Below, one piece after another: positions 33,685 to 45,715 of a stretch of 64,000 nt of DNA; positions within the stretch are counted from its first letter, which is position 1; every line of letters starts with the position of its first letter. The notes under the pieces were generated by a model. That model did no database searches, had not been told where the DNA came from, and was given only the letters and a program-made list of their open reading frames with translations. The stretch lies in NCBI GenBank assembly GCA_030847615.1, contig JAUMIR010000001.1, positions 438,642,687 through 438,706,686 of the forward strand. Reading direction: 5' to 3'. A program made the position numbers and the translations under genes. Source of the stretch: Gambelia wislizenii (lineage: Eukaryota; Chordata; Lepidosauria; Squamata; Crotaphytidae).

Positions 33685-36600
33685 ATAGACCCTCTGGCTT
33701 TTCAGTTCATAATTCTATCTAAGTAAGTTTGCTAAATATTGTGGTTGTGTTTTTTATTGCACAAAACTAATTCGCAGATGTCTACTATTTAAATCATCTT
33801 GCTCAATAATTGAAAAATCTGTAAAAAAGATAAACATCAAAGGCTCAGTTGGTTCTGGGAGCTGCTATAAAAGAAATACTCTCTCTGTTTCAAGCAAATA
33901 AGGCCCTCTTAATGTACTCTCTCTGTCTGTGATGCTATTTTCCCCACGGGTTTTGAAAATGACCTTCCTGTGTGCATCAAGGACTATAACTTTTCAGATA
34001 AAGAAACTTGTTCTTGTTTTAAGTCAATGCCAGGTTTATTCCCCTATAGTCCACAGTTTTCAAAAGCAGAAGAAAAAGTAATCCAGAATTTTTCTTTAAA
34101 AAAAAAAAAAACAACAACACACTACTCTGTTTCCAGAATGAAGTTACCCTGTCAGCTTGCCTTGGGCCTTAGGTGGAGAAGAGGAGATTAAAGAGTCAGT
34201 ATTCCTTTTCATGTTTCATCTGCCAGTTTTGTGAATGTAAAAAGAGAACTGGTATTTACAGCTAAGTGTCCAACTGTGGCACTAAGTGCAGAGCTGCTTT
34301 TTCTCTTTCCAATAAATTAACAATATCTTCATATCAAGACAAATTGAATATCAGCATTCCATACTCATTGATCAGGTTATTTTTGCAGAAGCTGTAAATA
34401 GGACAGATGCAACCTTCAAATTTTTCTGTATTATAATGAGGCTCTTTGTGAAGCTGCAGGGATGTAAAGCTTTAACTGTAAGCTGATCTCATCATTTCCT
34501 ATTTACTCCATACTTACCTGAATATACAATATACTGTAGCTTTTAAATGCATTTGTACCCTAGTGAAATGTTTTATTGTAAGCTGCTTCACTTTAAAAGG
34601 CTGCTTGATATGAGATTTCTTCATCTCCTCTTCAAACTGGATTAAGCTATTTCCTTCTTATAAAACACAACTCAGTGTTTGGAATCTTCAGGCTTTGATT
34701 TCTCGGAACAGCCTTGCAGGAAGAAACTGCATCCTTTTAAAATATAACTCTAGAAACAAACTTGTACTGATATGTTTTGGTTTACTCACAGAATTATAGA
34801 TTGCCAAAGAAAACTGGTGTCTCTTTGTCAGAAAATGTGTAGAGCATATCACAGTATATTTGCTCTAAGATAAATCAGATGTCGTAGAGTCTTCATGAGA
34901 CACACCCTGTGCCTTTTGCATGCTAACCATTGGGGCCAAGCAAAACAAGTGATAGCATTGCAAAAGAATTCAGTAAAATCTAGAAGCCATTTTTGCATGA
35001 AGAAATGAGGAACAGAAATGTGTAGGTAATACAAAGGTCACTCGCTAGAGAAACTTTACTCCTGAAACTTTTATTTAGGATTTGGCATACTCTCTTGATT
35101 AACAGAGGGGTGTATGGGTATAAAGATAACATGGATAAACCAGAACTTTTAAAAGCTTCTTTGCTGAATTAAGTTAAGTTCCTTCCTCCAAAGAATGTTA
35201 AGGCAGGAACCTTATTCATCATCATGTCGTCATTAAAGCCCTATGAAGCAGGTCAAGCTAAACAGTGTGTCTTGCTTGAGGCAAGCCAATGAGAAGGTCC
35301 ACCTCAAAAGTGCCTAAGGCATTTAGCTGCCTAAGGCAGAAAAGGAAATGGTGCCACTTCTTGGCCCACTGCCCCCCAAGTCAAAGTCCATAGGCCCCAA
35401 AGGTGGTGAAATTATTTTGACACCTGAGACAGAAAATCCCATGAGTTTCCTTTTCCCTCCCTGGCAGTTAAATGCAATCACAATAATTTAAATAAGTAAC
35501 AGCTTACTTCCTTTTCCTGATATCCTAAGTCTGCTGCCTGAAGCAACTACTTCACTCTGCCTCAGGAATAGGGCTATCCCTGTCAGTGAGCTTGAGCTGA
35601 AATATTTAGATGTATGTAAACTCATTAAAGGCTTGATTACTAATCAGCTTTATTGGGGAAACATAAGCCAGGGTATGTTTTGAAAGCCAGGTTCCCAACT
35701 TCATAAATGTGCTTGGATTTGATTGTCAGTGTCCTCACATGCAGAATTCATCTTGCCGTGAAGAAAGAACTTTTATTTATTTAGCCAATCCTTCATTTGT
35801 ATTTTTCCTCCTTTTTTCCATTTATGCCTCTCCTTCAGGGTAGATCACACATTTTAAAGCTCAAAAGATAAAATCGTCTCAGAATGATAAACCATTGGGA
35901 TAAAAATCTCACCACACCACAATGTTATGCTTAAAGCAAAAGAGAAACACAGCAACTAAAGTAAATATACCAACACCATCAATGAACTCTGATTATCCAG
36001 GGGTGGAGAGGACAAACATTCAACAACATTTTTGGAAGATCTTGGTAAATGCACAAGACTGCATAAAAGCCAATAAATTTTCAGTGATTTTCCTGCCTCT
36101 TTGCCCATTAATTACATTTTTGATGCTCAGGCTCACTAGCAGGCTTTGGTTTGCTCATCACTGGAGGGACTTTAATCTATGCAATCACAGCTTAAGGCCT
36201 TAACTATAAAGGGTTTAGAAGCTAGACTTGATCAGCATGTAAGGATGACACAGAACATGGTGTTTGGAGATGACGTAAAACTATTGTTTTGGAAGGCATT
36301 GACCCAGGTTATGTTGTTTGCCCCTGGCATGATGCCCTCTGGCATAGTTTGGCACTAACATGATGTCCCATATCTCTTTCCAGCTAGCCGTAATAGTTTT
36401 AGTGGTCTGACAGGAACAGCCTGGTCCAGAGCTATAGTGCTAGTTCTAGATATAGCTGGAGAAACAATCGGCCAATGGAATAGGTTGAGGAACTGCAGTA
36501 AGTGACCATTTTGGAGAAAGGGACCTGCCTTGTTGGTTTGCTCTCTTCAGATGGATGCAATTAGCTCAAAATCAAGGCTGGCCATGAGGCTAATTCACAA

Positions 36601-36943
36601 CATGGAAAAATTACTTTTTTGCACTATAACTCCCTAAGTCCCACAGTTAGTATGGCTGGGTTTTTTTTGTGGGGGAGGGTTTTGGAGTTGTAGTGAGGAT
36701 GACCTCACAACCTTCAGTACTGTACAAAAACTAACTTTTCCAAGCTGTGGACTTATTGCCTAGCTTGAGTCCTTCAGTCATTCCTACTTTACATCACCAG
36801 TTCCCCTTTCTTATTTTTCCTACCTGTGTAGTCTCTCTACAAGTTACAAGGAAACAATTTGTATCAAAGAAGAGTAGCAGATGGATCCATTGCTACAGGG
36901 GCAGTGAACACACACTCAGGACTTTTATCACACTACACTCTAA
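33685..36943. other. 3.3 kb intron stretch with few recognised repeats
   Basis: No exon, RNA gene or clear transposon was found. ORFs are under 95 codons and unremarkable. Poly(A) runs lie near 34099. As with 28016-30624 this is a candidate for conserved non-coding sequence of the NPAS3 intron. Confidence 0.4.
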
Positions 36944-37410
36944 GGGCTTGTCTACACAAAGGAAAAAAAACTGGACTGCTCCACAGTAATAGCAAGTCGC
37001 AGCAGCTGCGACCTGTCTCAATGGTTTTATAGCCCCCATAAACTTTGTATGCCTGTAGCTGAGACAGCAGCCCTGTGTGGACTACTTGCATTTTTAATCT
37101 GCCGCCCCCAAACTTTTTTTAAAAAAATAACTATTTCTATGCTGTACACAAGCGATATTCCACCTTTTCAAAAAAGAGAGGGGAGGGAGGGGAAAATAGC
37201 ACAAATCCCTGTTTTATTACCTTAGCAATCACTCGCTAAGGTGAAAATCCAACATGGCGGCAGCAGGTGCTTGCCCTGTAACCCAGCCCCACCCCCTGCA
37301 CTCATCCAGCCAATGAGGTTTGCACTTTGCCTTGTATGGTGAAGCGATTAATGCCTTTCTTGAAAGGTTTGCAGGAGGGAAGGCTTTGAAAAACTGATTT
37401 CTAAACAATT
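36944..37410. repeat. Second copy of the GGSCTTGTCTACA-type repeat
   Basis: It starts GGGCTTGTCTACACAAAGG. It contains AATCCAACATGGCGGCAGCA, CAGCCCCACCCCCTGCACT and CCAGCCAATGAGGTTTGC in the same order as 22787-22861. A short hairpin CCTTAGC/GCTAAGG lies near 37222-37241. CR1 sequence follows directly, as at 23038. Confidence 0.5.
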
Positions 37411-37677
37411 AGTGTTCTCTGCTGCTCCAGAGATTACAGAGCACTGGACTCAAACTACTGAAAAAGAGATTCCACATCAATTAGGAGGAAGTTCCTGACA
37501 GTAAGAGCTATTCAGCAGTGGAATGCCTTGGAGTGGGGTGTAGTCTCCTTCTTTGAGGGGTTTTAAACAGAGGCTGGATAGCCATCTGCAGGAATGCTTT
37601 GACTGCGAGCTCCTGTAGGGCAAGGGGTTGGACTGGATGGTCCTTGTAGTCTTTTCCAACTCTATGATTCTATGATA
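37411..37677 (+). mobile_element. CR1 LINE, 3' end, plus strand
   Basis: From TGTTCTCTGCTGCTCCAGAG through the WNALP region (CAGCAGTGGAATGCC) and the LDGHL region to the terminal CTCTATGATTCTATGAT at 37677. No intact frame. Confidence 0.85.
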
Positions 37678-39782
37678 AACAGTGACAGGATATGTGGGGT
37701 ATAATGCAAAGAGTCCCCAGTTAATTCTCTTTTAGTCATTTAAGAGGTGGAAGGAAAATAACTTTTGGCTAGCAAATGCATTCCTCTTCCTTCCTCCTCC
37801 CTTTTTTAGAAGATAGCATTTCAAATAAAATAGTCCAAAGGAACAAACTTCTGTCTCCTTAAGACAGAGGTGGGGAAAATGTGGCCTGGGGCAGACTGGG
37901 GCACCTCAACCTCATTTTTGTGGTCCCCAATGCCTCTTTAAAATACCCCAGCCCCTCTATTTAAAACAAACAAACAAACATGATATTGTTTGGGGGCAAT
38001 TTTTACTCAAAAATGAACCACAAGCCCCACCCCAGCCATCACAACCTCCCCCCAAATAGCTTCATTTTTCTTCATGTCCTTCTCAAAATGTGACACCGGC
38101 AGAATACCTGTCCTCATTAGAGCTCTTTGAGGGTGGGATGTTGTACCTTCTAGAACAGACCAGTCCTAGCAGAAGGGTGGTAATACAGTGAGCCACATGG
38201 ACCTTCCAGGACAATTTAGGTGGCCTTAGGCCCTCCTCTAAAAAAATGATATTGATAGCTAGATAGATAGATAGATAGATAGAGGCAGGCACAATTTCTA
38301 CTCCCAGAAGATTCCAGAAGTGCTGATTTTGCCACAAAACAAGACATAGACTCCTTCCAGCTTTTTTGCTTCAGCAAATTAATGAGTTACTTACTGCACA
38401 GGCAGCTTCATGTTCATTCAAAGGACAATAGATTCAACATGACTTATTCCCAGAAAACTTCATTTTTAGAAGGCAGTTTTATGACGTCTAAAGTCTGTGT
38501 ATGGAAGCCAGCCGCATCTGCTATCACCTAATATTCAATTTTTTTTCCCTCAAATGTGAACACCATCACCTGATTACTTACCTTCAATATGTGATCAATA
38601 TTTTCAGAACTGAATAACCTGGCTGAATTAAGATATCCTAATAGAGTAAAATCTTTTAAAATCTTCCCTCTCAAATCCTTCTTCCCAAACCTCAATCAGA
38701 ACAATTACTCAGAGTAATTTTCATAAAATTGCTGTCTCAACATGAGTGCAGCCATTGTTTGAAAGAAAAGCTATACACAAGGTAGTTAGTCTTTTGCCAT
38801 CTTTTTCTTATCTGCGCAGTTTAACATTGTGTGAATTAGAGTACTTCTGAAACGGGAATACAAAAAAGCAGACAGCCTTTTGATTAGATATAAATGCAGA
38901 AATCCAGTAAACTTTAGCTTGTTTACAAAACAGTATAACCCAAATTGCAAATGTTTGCTCTTGTTACAAAATAGAACTGACTGAGCTTTCAAAATTCATT
39001 TGCCTGTCAATTTGTTGGAATGTCAAAACACTTTGGCATAAAAGTTTTTTTCCCAAGTCAAAACAGAATGTATCTACAAGTATGTCAGTTTGTATGCCTT
39101 TCTATATATAGTTATATGGAAAATATGCATCACTTCTGTTAAAAAAACATTGGTGTCCTGCAGGTAAATGTGTTAGTCTCCAAAACAGGAGACAAATGGG
39201 ACTGGAGCCATGCTGGCTGGGGAACTGTAGTCCAAAAAAAAAAAAACTTTTCCAATCTGTTCCCCTTTGCAACTTAAAAGGACCTGTGGCCAATATTGTC
39301 ATTCACGTGCTAGTTGGGGAGATGTGAGCTATAGTTGGCCATGTTGACTGGAGAGGGTGAAAGTTGTAGGCCAACCCATCTAGAGAGTGCTGGATATGCC
39401 CTAGAACAAACTGAGGGATCCAAATGAGACCAAGTGCAAGTCAAGACTGTTAACTCCCCCAGCATCTCAGTTTTAATGTTGTTGCAAGATTGTGTGCCTT
39501 GAACTCAGCAGAAGAATGGAATTTACTACCTCCCATGAGACCAAGAACATATGGTTATACCAGTTTAATTTCACTGTTAGCTGTCATGCCCCTGTCTTGG
39601 GGTTTGTAGTGGTGCAGTACTTAGAATATTCTAACAAAATGATCAAAGCAATTTTCCTGAGCTACAGCACTAGAATTCTGTTGCAGAAAATTCTAAGAAA
39701 ATGTTACTAAAGTACAAATCATAATATTCAGTTAGTTGGAGCCATGGCAATTAAAATGATTTCACAATGCTCTTATGGTATA
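37678..39782. other. Intron stretch with a short GATA microsatellite
   Basis: No gene is seen. A (GATA) run lies at 38256-38282 and a CAAA run near 37970. ORFs are short and unremarkable. Confidence 0.4.
38256..38282. repeat. (GATA)n microsatellite
   Basis: About six tandem GATA units, following AGCTAGATAGATA. Confidence 0.85.
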
Positions 39783-40316
39783 ATGTAGCACCCCCATATC
39801 TGCTGATTCACCAACCGTGGATTCAATTATCTGCAGTTGGCAGGGGGGGAGGGATCTCACCTCCCCAATCCCTTCCCCTGGGAAGGCTCCTGTCACTGCT
39901 GCAGGGATCACAGGGCCGAAGGGAAAGGAAGGAGCAGTCTGGCCTCCTCCCCTTCCCCCTTTGCCCCCGTGATCACCGCCATGGCAGGGGCTAAGGAGGA
40001 AGGGGATAGAGAAGTGAACTCGCCTCATCCCCTTCCCCCTTCGCCCCTGCAATTGCTGCCGCCACAGGGCCATAGGCAAAGGGGGAAGGGGAAGAGAAGC
40101 GAAACTGGCCTCATCCCCTTCCCCCTTTGCCCCCGCGATCGACACCACCATGGGGCCATGGCGGGGGCGAACTGAGAAGGGGACAGAGGAGCAGACTCAC
40201 GCCCCTTCCCCCCAGAATGGCCCTCTGGGATGGTATTCACTATTATCTGTGGAATTCGCCATCCACGGGCACCCCCGGAACCAATCTCCCGTGGATGCGG
40301 GGATGCTACTTAGTGT
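39783..40316. mobile_element. Tigger-type (pogo) element, GC-rich, non-autonomous
   Basis: The left end resembles the copy at 24380 (CATATCTGCTGATTCACC, then GGATTCAATTATCTGCAGTT), as does the right end (GGTATTCACTATTATCTGTG, CCATCCACGGGCACCCCCGG, CCGTGGATGCGGGGATGCTA). The interior repeats a block of CCCCTTCCCCCTTTGCCCC type about four times. No transposase; the ORFs in several frames come from GC richness. Confidence 0.7.
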
Positions 40317-40349
40317 AAATACACACTGGTCTTGTAGTGGATGGTCACT

Positions 40350-40460
40350 AAAAACAAGTCACAAGTCAAGTCATGTCAGTGTGTCATTTATTGCAGAGTC
40401 AAGTCAAGTCGAGTCATTGAAGATACTTGAGTCTAAGTCAATCGACTTGAGTCTACATCA
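40350..40460. repeat. Degenerate AAGTC pentanucleotide repeat
   Basis: AAGTC or GAGTC recurs about ten times, and GACTTGAGTC in the opposite sense appears near 40445. It lies just right of the Tigger-type element and looks like a decayed tandem array. Confidence 0.65.
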
Positions 40461-42090
40461 CTGTTAGCCATACCCAAAGCTAGCTCTCTGGAGCAGAGTC
40501 TCATGACTCACCACAGGTCTTCTGTATGAGAAACTTGTACAGGAAACCTTGGGATGAGGCTGGGAAGGGAGAACAAAACTTCTTTCCCCTTTGCCTTGTT
40601 TTTTTAATTCCCCCTTAACAAAATTGGTAAGCACAGTAATAACATTTCAGATTTGACATTTGTCCAGATTAAGATGCTAATCAGAATTTCAATCCATATG
40701 GTTTAAATGCTACTACAGTATGTATAGTTTACATTTTCTTGATTTAGAAGTACAGCATAATTTTAAAAGTATAGTTTCATTTCCAAGTTTCAATACAATT
40801 CCCCCATGACTTCTTTTCCAACTCTTCCCCACCTCTTCAACGCACAAAAAAAATCAAAATGTACTTCATGAAACTATTGTATATGAAGCACTTATTAGCC
40901 ATAATTAAATGGACAATATGAATTTACTACGTCTTTAGGACTCTGGCTTGTTCTGGTTTAGAGCAAGATGATTAATGCAAATACATATTACTTGAGATAA
41001 CCATTTAGCAGCTAATTTAGCCAAATTTATTACAGCAGTTAGAGGTTTTTCATTTTAGCAGACGGAGACAAGGACATGCCAAAAGCGGAGATGTGTGTGA
41101 ATGCACACTGCCCTCTAGTGTGCAAGACTTTGCAAGATTGAGAGCAAACAGACTGGTGCAAGCTGGTGTCATAAGAATAGCAAACACATTGCCTAAATTC
41201 ATGCCAAATACACACAGCTTTATTATTCCAGCAAGTGATTTACAGCTTTTTGTCTTTTTGCTGAGACAAAACTAGTTTTAGCTTGGCAAGGTGCCCACTT
41301 GAGACAGATTTTAACATCTGTCTATTTAAGCATTTCCCACCTCAGAACTGATTGCTTTCACTTGTCCTCCCTTGTCTGAACCCACTTCAGACACCATACA
41401 GAGCTCTTGGCTTTAATGCGCTCGATTCTGCAGCTCCCTTAGGCCACAGTTTCTCCTGCAGCTCTTTGGTGGATTTATTTTGCTCTGGTATTAAGCAAAG
41501 TCTCCGCAGACATTCCCCCTACTGACCATTGGAGATTTGGTTCATCTGAGGACTGTAAATTCTGTTTGACAAGATCAAAAGAAACAGATGTGTAAGTTCA
41601 GTAGTTGATATCGCCTGCAATGAAGAGGAATGATCAAAGAACTAGGGTACAGTATCTTCCCAAACCTTTCAAATAGCCAGAATCTCAAAGAGGTTTACCC
41701 AGGAGCTATGAATAAATCACACAGAAATTTAACTTTTTAGAAAGGTGGAAAAAAACCACACCACAATTTGATGTTGAGTGCATTGGAAATGTCCACATAG
41801 GACCTGGTGCTCTGAGAGCCACAGAGATTTTGTACTGCTCTTCCTTGCTTGCTGGAGCTGCCAAAAACAGATTGAAATCACACTGGAAATTATAGTAAAC
41901 CCTACTTCTCTGTCACGGCTTTAGGAAATGACTGGATTTATTTGTAATTGTAATGATGTGTTCTATTAAATGTAATGAGAAAAAGGCCTTCCATCCCTCT
42001 GTACTTGTGGCATGCTCTCTTGGTATGGATGACTCCCCTTTATGCACAGTGCTAATTGTAGTCCTTACTCCTTTTGTTTCCTCAATACAG
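40461..42090. other. Intron stretch before an NPAS3 exon
   Basis: No repeat family or gene is recognised. The last 40 bases form the pyrimidine-rich tract and the acceptor (CCTCAATACAG) of the next exon. Confidence 0.4.
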
Positions 42091-42238
42091 TGCTGAACAA
42101 GGGTCAGTGTGTAACAAAATACTACCGCTGGATGCAGAAGAATGGAGGTTATATTTGGATACAGTCTAGCGCCACTATTGCTATCAATGCCAAGAATGCA
42201 AATGAGAAGAACATCATCTGGGTCAATTACCTTCTGAG
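42091..42238 (+). CDS. NPAS3: NPAS3 exon: C-terminal part of PAS-B
   Basis: A 148-nt exon that completes the leucine codon and reads [20 protein letters not shown], then [20 protein letters not shown] and NIIWVNYLL. This is the end of PAS-B and the PAC motif; [15 protein letters not shown] is the strand pair found in all bHLH-PAS proteins of this class. The limits are CAATACAG before 42091 and CTGAG/GTATAT at 42238, a weaker donor than the others. It ends after two bases of a serine codon, completed at 44894. No disrupting change is seen. Confidence 0.96.
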
Positions 42239-43355
42239 GTATATTTTTCCATCAGTTCCATTATTTGCATTTGTGTTGTAACTGCATGAGTCATAGTGAT
42301 TAGGTGATGTAGAAGAAAGAAGGCAAGGGATTTAATGTCATCCTGCTCGGAATCATTGTGGACTAATGGATAGTAGGAAGATGTCCATAGGCTTGCCATT
42401 TCCTGAGCATCTCTCAAATTCAGGTGTTGCATTTACTTAAGTATGGCTTTATTACACAGTTGATTTACAGCCATCTCTTACTAACATGCTATATTTGGCT
42501 ATCAGAGAATTCTGGATAAAAGCTTGGGGCAGTGTTCCTACTATATTTATGACATTAATCCTAGAAAGGTCATTTTTATTCCCCTGCTCAGTGTTGTCAT
42601 TATTGTGGGATTTATCTCAAAATGCTGCTGTTGGTTGTACTCATTCTGACTTCCAAAAGAGCTGAAAGAGAATTCCTGAGCAAATGTCTAAATCTCAGTT
42701 CTACTGTCTGTGAAAAAATATAGCTTCTTTAGCTCACTTTTCATTGCAGAACTGTGTACCAGTGCTGTTTGGCTGGCCTTAGTGTCAACCACAAGCCCAC
42801 TCACTCTACAGTGTGTGTATGTTAGGTAAAGCACATACGCCCCAAATGTTTGAGCAAATAAATATGCAAGGCACTTGAAAATGGAAATAAAAAAAGTGGA
42901 TATCTCTACTGAACTTGGGAGATGTCTGGAAGGTGGCAAAACAGTAAGGGCACACAGAATTTAATCTAGAGGCTGTGTAAATGTCCTCAGAATAGTGAAA
43001 CATGTGGAAAGCTGAGCTCACTCTGCAGCAGAAAATCCCACATCTCTTCTTGTAACTAGGTATACATATACTAATTCTTAGTAAACAATATCCCCATGAG
43101 TTCCATGGTTTTGCTATTAAATGGTGCATTTATTTCATTAATATCTCATTTTTGTTCTGTGATCCTTGCTGGACTTCATACACTCTATTCAGACTATGCT
43201 TCTTGGGCACTGCATTTGTCAGATGTTCTGGCTAGCATTCATGGAAATATCTTGGGCTAGCCAGGTCCTCATCATGATGAAACTCAAAGGGGGATGCTGA
43301 GAGGTGATAGCAACCTCTCATCAAGGCATGGAACAATCTAACCTTGCTTCACTAA
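42239..43355. other. Short-intron stretch
   Basis: A 2.65 kb intron begins here. I recognise nothing before the MITE at 43356. Confidence 0.4.
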
Positions 43356-43580
43356 AGATCCTTTTACACTACACAATTATAGCACAAGATTCTACTTTAA
43401 CTGCTGTGTCTCCATCCTGTGGAATCTTGGGGTTTGCAGTTTAGAGACAGGTATTTAGAATTCTTGGCCAGAGAGCTCTAGTGCCTCACCAAACTACAAA
43501 TCCCAGGATTCCAGAGGATGCAGCCATGGCTGTTAAAGTGGAATCACAGTGCTATAATTTTGTAGAATTAAAGGCCCCTA
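43356..43580. mobile_element. Palindromic MITE (ACTACAAATCCCAGG family), unbroken copy
   Basis: The inverted ends share ACAATTATAGCAC against AAAATTATAGCAC (complement), and the arms share TTTAACTGC and the CCAGGATTCC..GGATGC block. It is a related, uninterrupted version of the MITE split at 12419-17580. A Harbinger-like MITE follows 17 bp later. Confidence 0.65.
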
Positions 43581-43597
43581 TGTGGTGTGTGCTCTAA

Positions 43598-43948
43598 GGA
43601 CTTTTTCGGATGAGCTTTTATACCGCTAGCAGCCTCGTCCCCGTTGGGAGGCTGCAGCGCTGCAGGGCGTCCCTTTCGGATGACGCCCTGCCCTGCCGAT
43701 CCTCTTCCGAGACTGTTGCGTAACCTCTGTGATGCTGCTGCGTTATAATCGGCGGTTTTCTAATCACGAAAGTTGATCGTGATTAGAAAACCGCCGAATA
43801 TAACGCAGCAGTGTCACAGAGGTTACGCAACAGTCTCGGAAGAGGATCGGCAGGGCAGGGCATCATCCGAAAGGGACGCCCTGCAGCGCTGCAGCCTCGC
43901 AACGGGGACAAGGCTGCTAGCGGTATAAAAGCTCATCCGAAAAAGTCC
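43598..43948. mobile_element. Near-perfect palindromic Harbinger-like MITE, 351 bp, TAA duplication
   Basis: Ends GGACTTTTTCGGATGAGC and its exact complement; TAA on both sides (43595-43597, 43949-43951). The arms of about 172 bp differ by eye at only about six positions. The centre is CTAATCACGA...TCGTGATTAG. It is the best-preserved member of the palindromic group and lies in the 2.65 kb intron between PAS-B exons. Confidence 0.85.
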
Positions 43949-44893
43949 TAAGATGTAATGGACTACTGGCTGAAGGATTCTAGGACCTGTAGTCGAAAAC
44001 ATCCCAAGAGCAGCAAGTTGGTAAGACTGGTCTAAGAAATGCAGAAGGACTGGTACTTTGAAGTATCTTATATGTCTTTACAGCACTTGCTTGCTAGCTT
44101 GCTTGCTTGTAGGCAAACCTCACTGGGCAAAGTGTAGGTTTAATATTAATAATCCAGTATAGTTAACTCCATAGGTTACAACATAGTAAATGATTTATTT
44201 CCCTCTTAGGGTGTTTCCTCATGGAGGGCTCCTTGAGCTAGCAATTTGCAGGCACCATGCAGCTATTCCATTTACTTCTCTTTAATGGACTTTCTTTGGT
44301 GATGAAAAATGGAAGAAGGGTGGAGGGGACGAGTTAAGGCTATAAAGGGAAGACAGTGTTGGTTGGAGCCCTGTCAAAATCAAATGAACAAGGCAGGACG
44401 ATAGCATGCTAGAACCACTCCTACCGAGAAAAAAACCAGCTCCACCACAGAGTTACACAAAGGAAGAGATGGGGATTCTCACAAGGTGCTGAGAAGACAT
44501 AAGGCATAATAAAAAGTGCACTCCAACAACAGGGATGGCAAGAAGTAGCTTGCATGTTGTTTGCGTGGGTTGCAAAACAGAGGTTAATTAGAAGACAGAA
44601 AGTAGAATGTGAAACTTGATTAATCACAAATATTCTGGTACTGGTACCTGAGCAGTAGCAGACATGGAGAGCAGTATAAATATTTGATGGTAGGTAGGAT
44701 TGCAAGCGGTCCCCATAAAACATATGTTCTGTAAATAACTGAAAAAAGATCTCTATGTTTTCATGTTTGCTTTGTTATGCTCTCTATTTGCATTTATGTT
44801 TTTACTCCAGAGAGATGAGAAAAGAAAAAGGGGGAAGTTTCACACTCCACTTCATAACGTTTGTGTTTATATTTGCCTTGTCTTCTTTTTCAG
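43949..44893. other. Intron stretch before an NPAS3 exon
   Basis: A short GCTT tandem run lies at 44091-44111. Otherwise nothing is recognised. It ends in the polypyrimidine tract and the TTTTTCAG acceptor. Confidence 0.4.
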
Positions 44894-45009
44894 CAACCCA
44901 GAATACAAGGACACTCCAATGGATATTGCTCAGCTTCCTCATCTGCCAGAGAAAACTTCTGAATCCTCAGAGACCTCAGATTCTGAATCAGACTCAAAAG
45001 ATAACTCAG
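44894..45009 (+). CDS. NPAS3: NPAS3 exon: post-PAS acidic linker
   Basis: A 116-nt exon completing a serine codon and reading [20 protein letters not shown], then [18 protein letters not shown]. The front closes the PAS-B region; the rest is a Ser/Asp/Glu-rich, probably disordered linker. The limits are TTTTTCAG before 44894 and CTCAG/GTAACA at 45009. It ends with one base of a glutamate codon, completed by the last exon. The acidic-serine run continues in that exon, so together they form one low-complexity acidic stretch. Confidence 0.96.
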
Positions 45010-45409
45010 GTAACATAAACATTCAGCTTTGTTGTTGTTTTTGCTCTAGGATTATAAGAATGTTCTATTTTCAGGGTGGTGGGTTGTTTTTTTTTCAAAT
45101 TTTCCTTCAGATTGTCACAACCAACTTAGAATGATCAGTGGGTCTTATGATCTTCATAGATGGTACTACTACATCACAGCATTGTTGTTTGCAATCTGTG
45201 GTGTGTGGTATGTTTTTAAAGTGAAAAAAAAATTAATAGTGCTCATGCTTCCTTGAATTACACATATGTATAAATTTGTGAGTTTGCCATGGCTTTAGAA
45301 TGCATTTACAGGCCTTAAGGTCCAGTGCTTGCTTCTTGTCTGTTTAAAACATTTCATTACAGCAGAGTTTGGGGTTGGACTAGAAATGAGCCTTAATTTC
45401 TCAGAATTT
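45010..45409. other. Intron stretch
   Basis: Start of the 1.74 kb last intron; nothing recognised. Confidence 0.4.
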
Positions 45410-45715
45410 TTTTTATATTAATTAATTAATTAATTAATTTTTGTTTATTTAGGTATTTATACCCCGCTCTTCAGCCACAAGGCTATCAGAGCGGCTTACA
45501 AATTGTTTTAAGCAATAGCTATTTACACATCTACACTGCATTAAGCAGTTTCCAATGTGTGTTAGCTAATTGCCTCCACAAGCTGGGTACTCATTTTACC
45601 AACCTACAAAAGGATGGAAGGCTGAGTTAACCTTGGAGCCCTCTGGGATCGAACTTGCAACATGGTGGCTTGCAGTACTGGCATTTAACCACTGCGCCAT
45701 CAGGACTCCCTTAAC
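45410..45715 (-). mobile_element. tRNA-derived SINE, minus strand
   Basis: The same family as 6508-6845: head with TGGCGCAGTGGTTAAATGCC, box B-like AGTTCGATCCC (well preserved here), and tail with TTGTAAGCCGCTCTGATAGC and GGGGTATAAATA. The tail ends in an (AATT)n run at 45416-45439. Confidence 0.82.
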
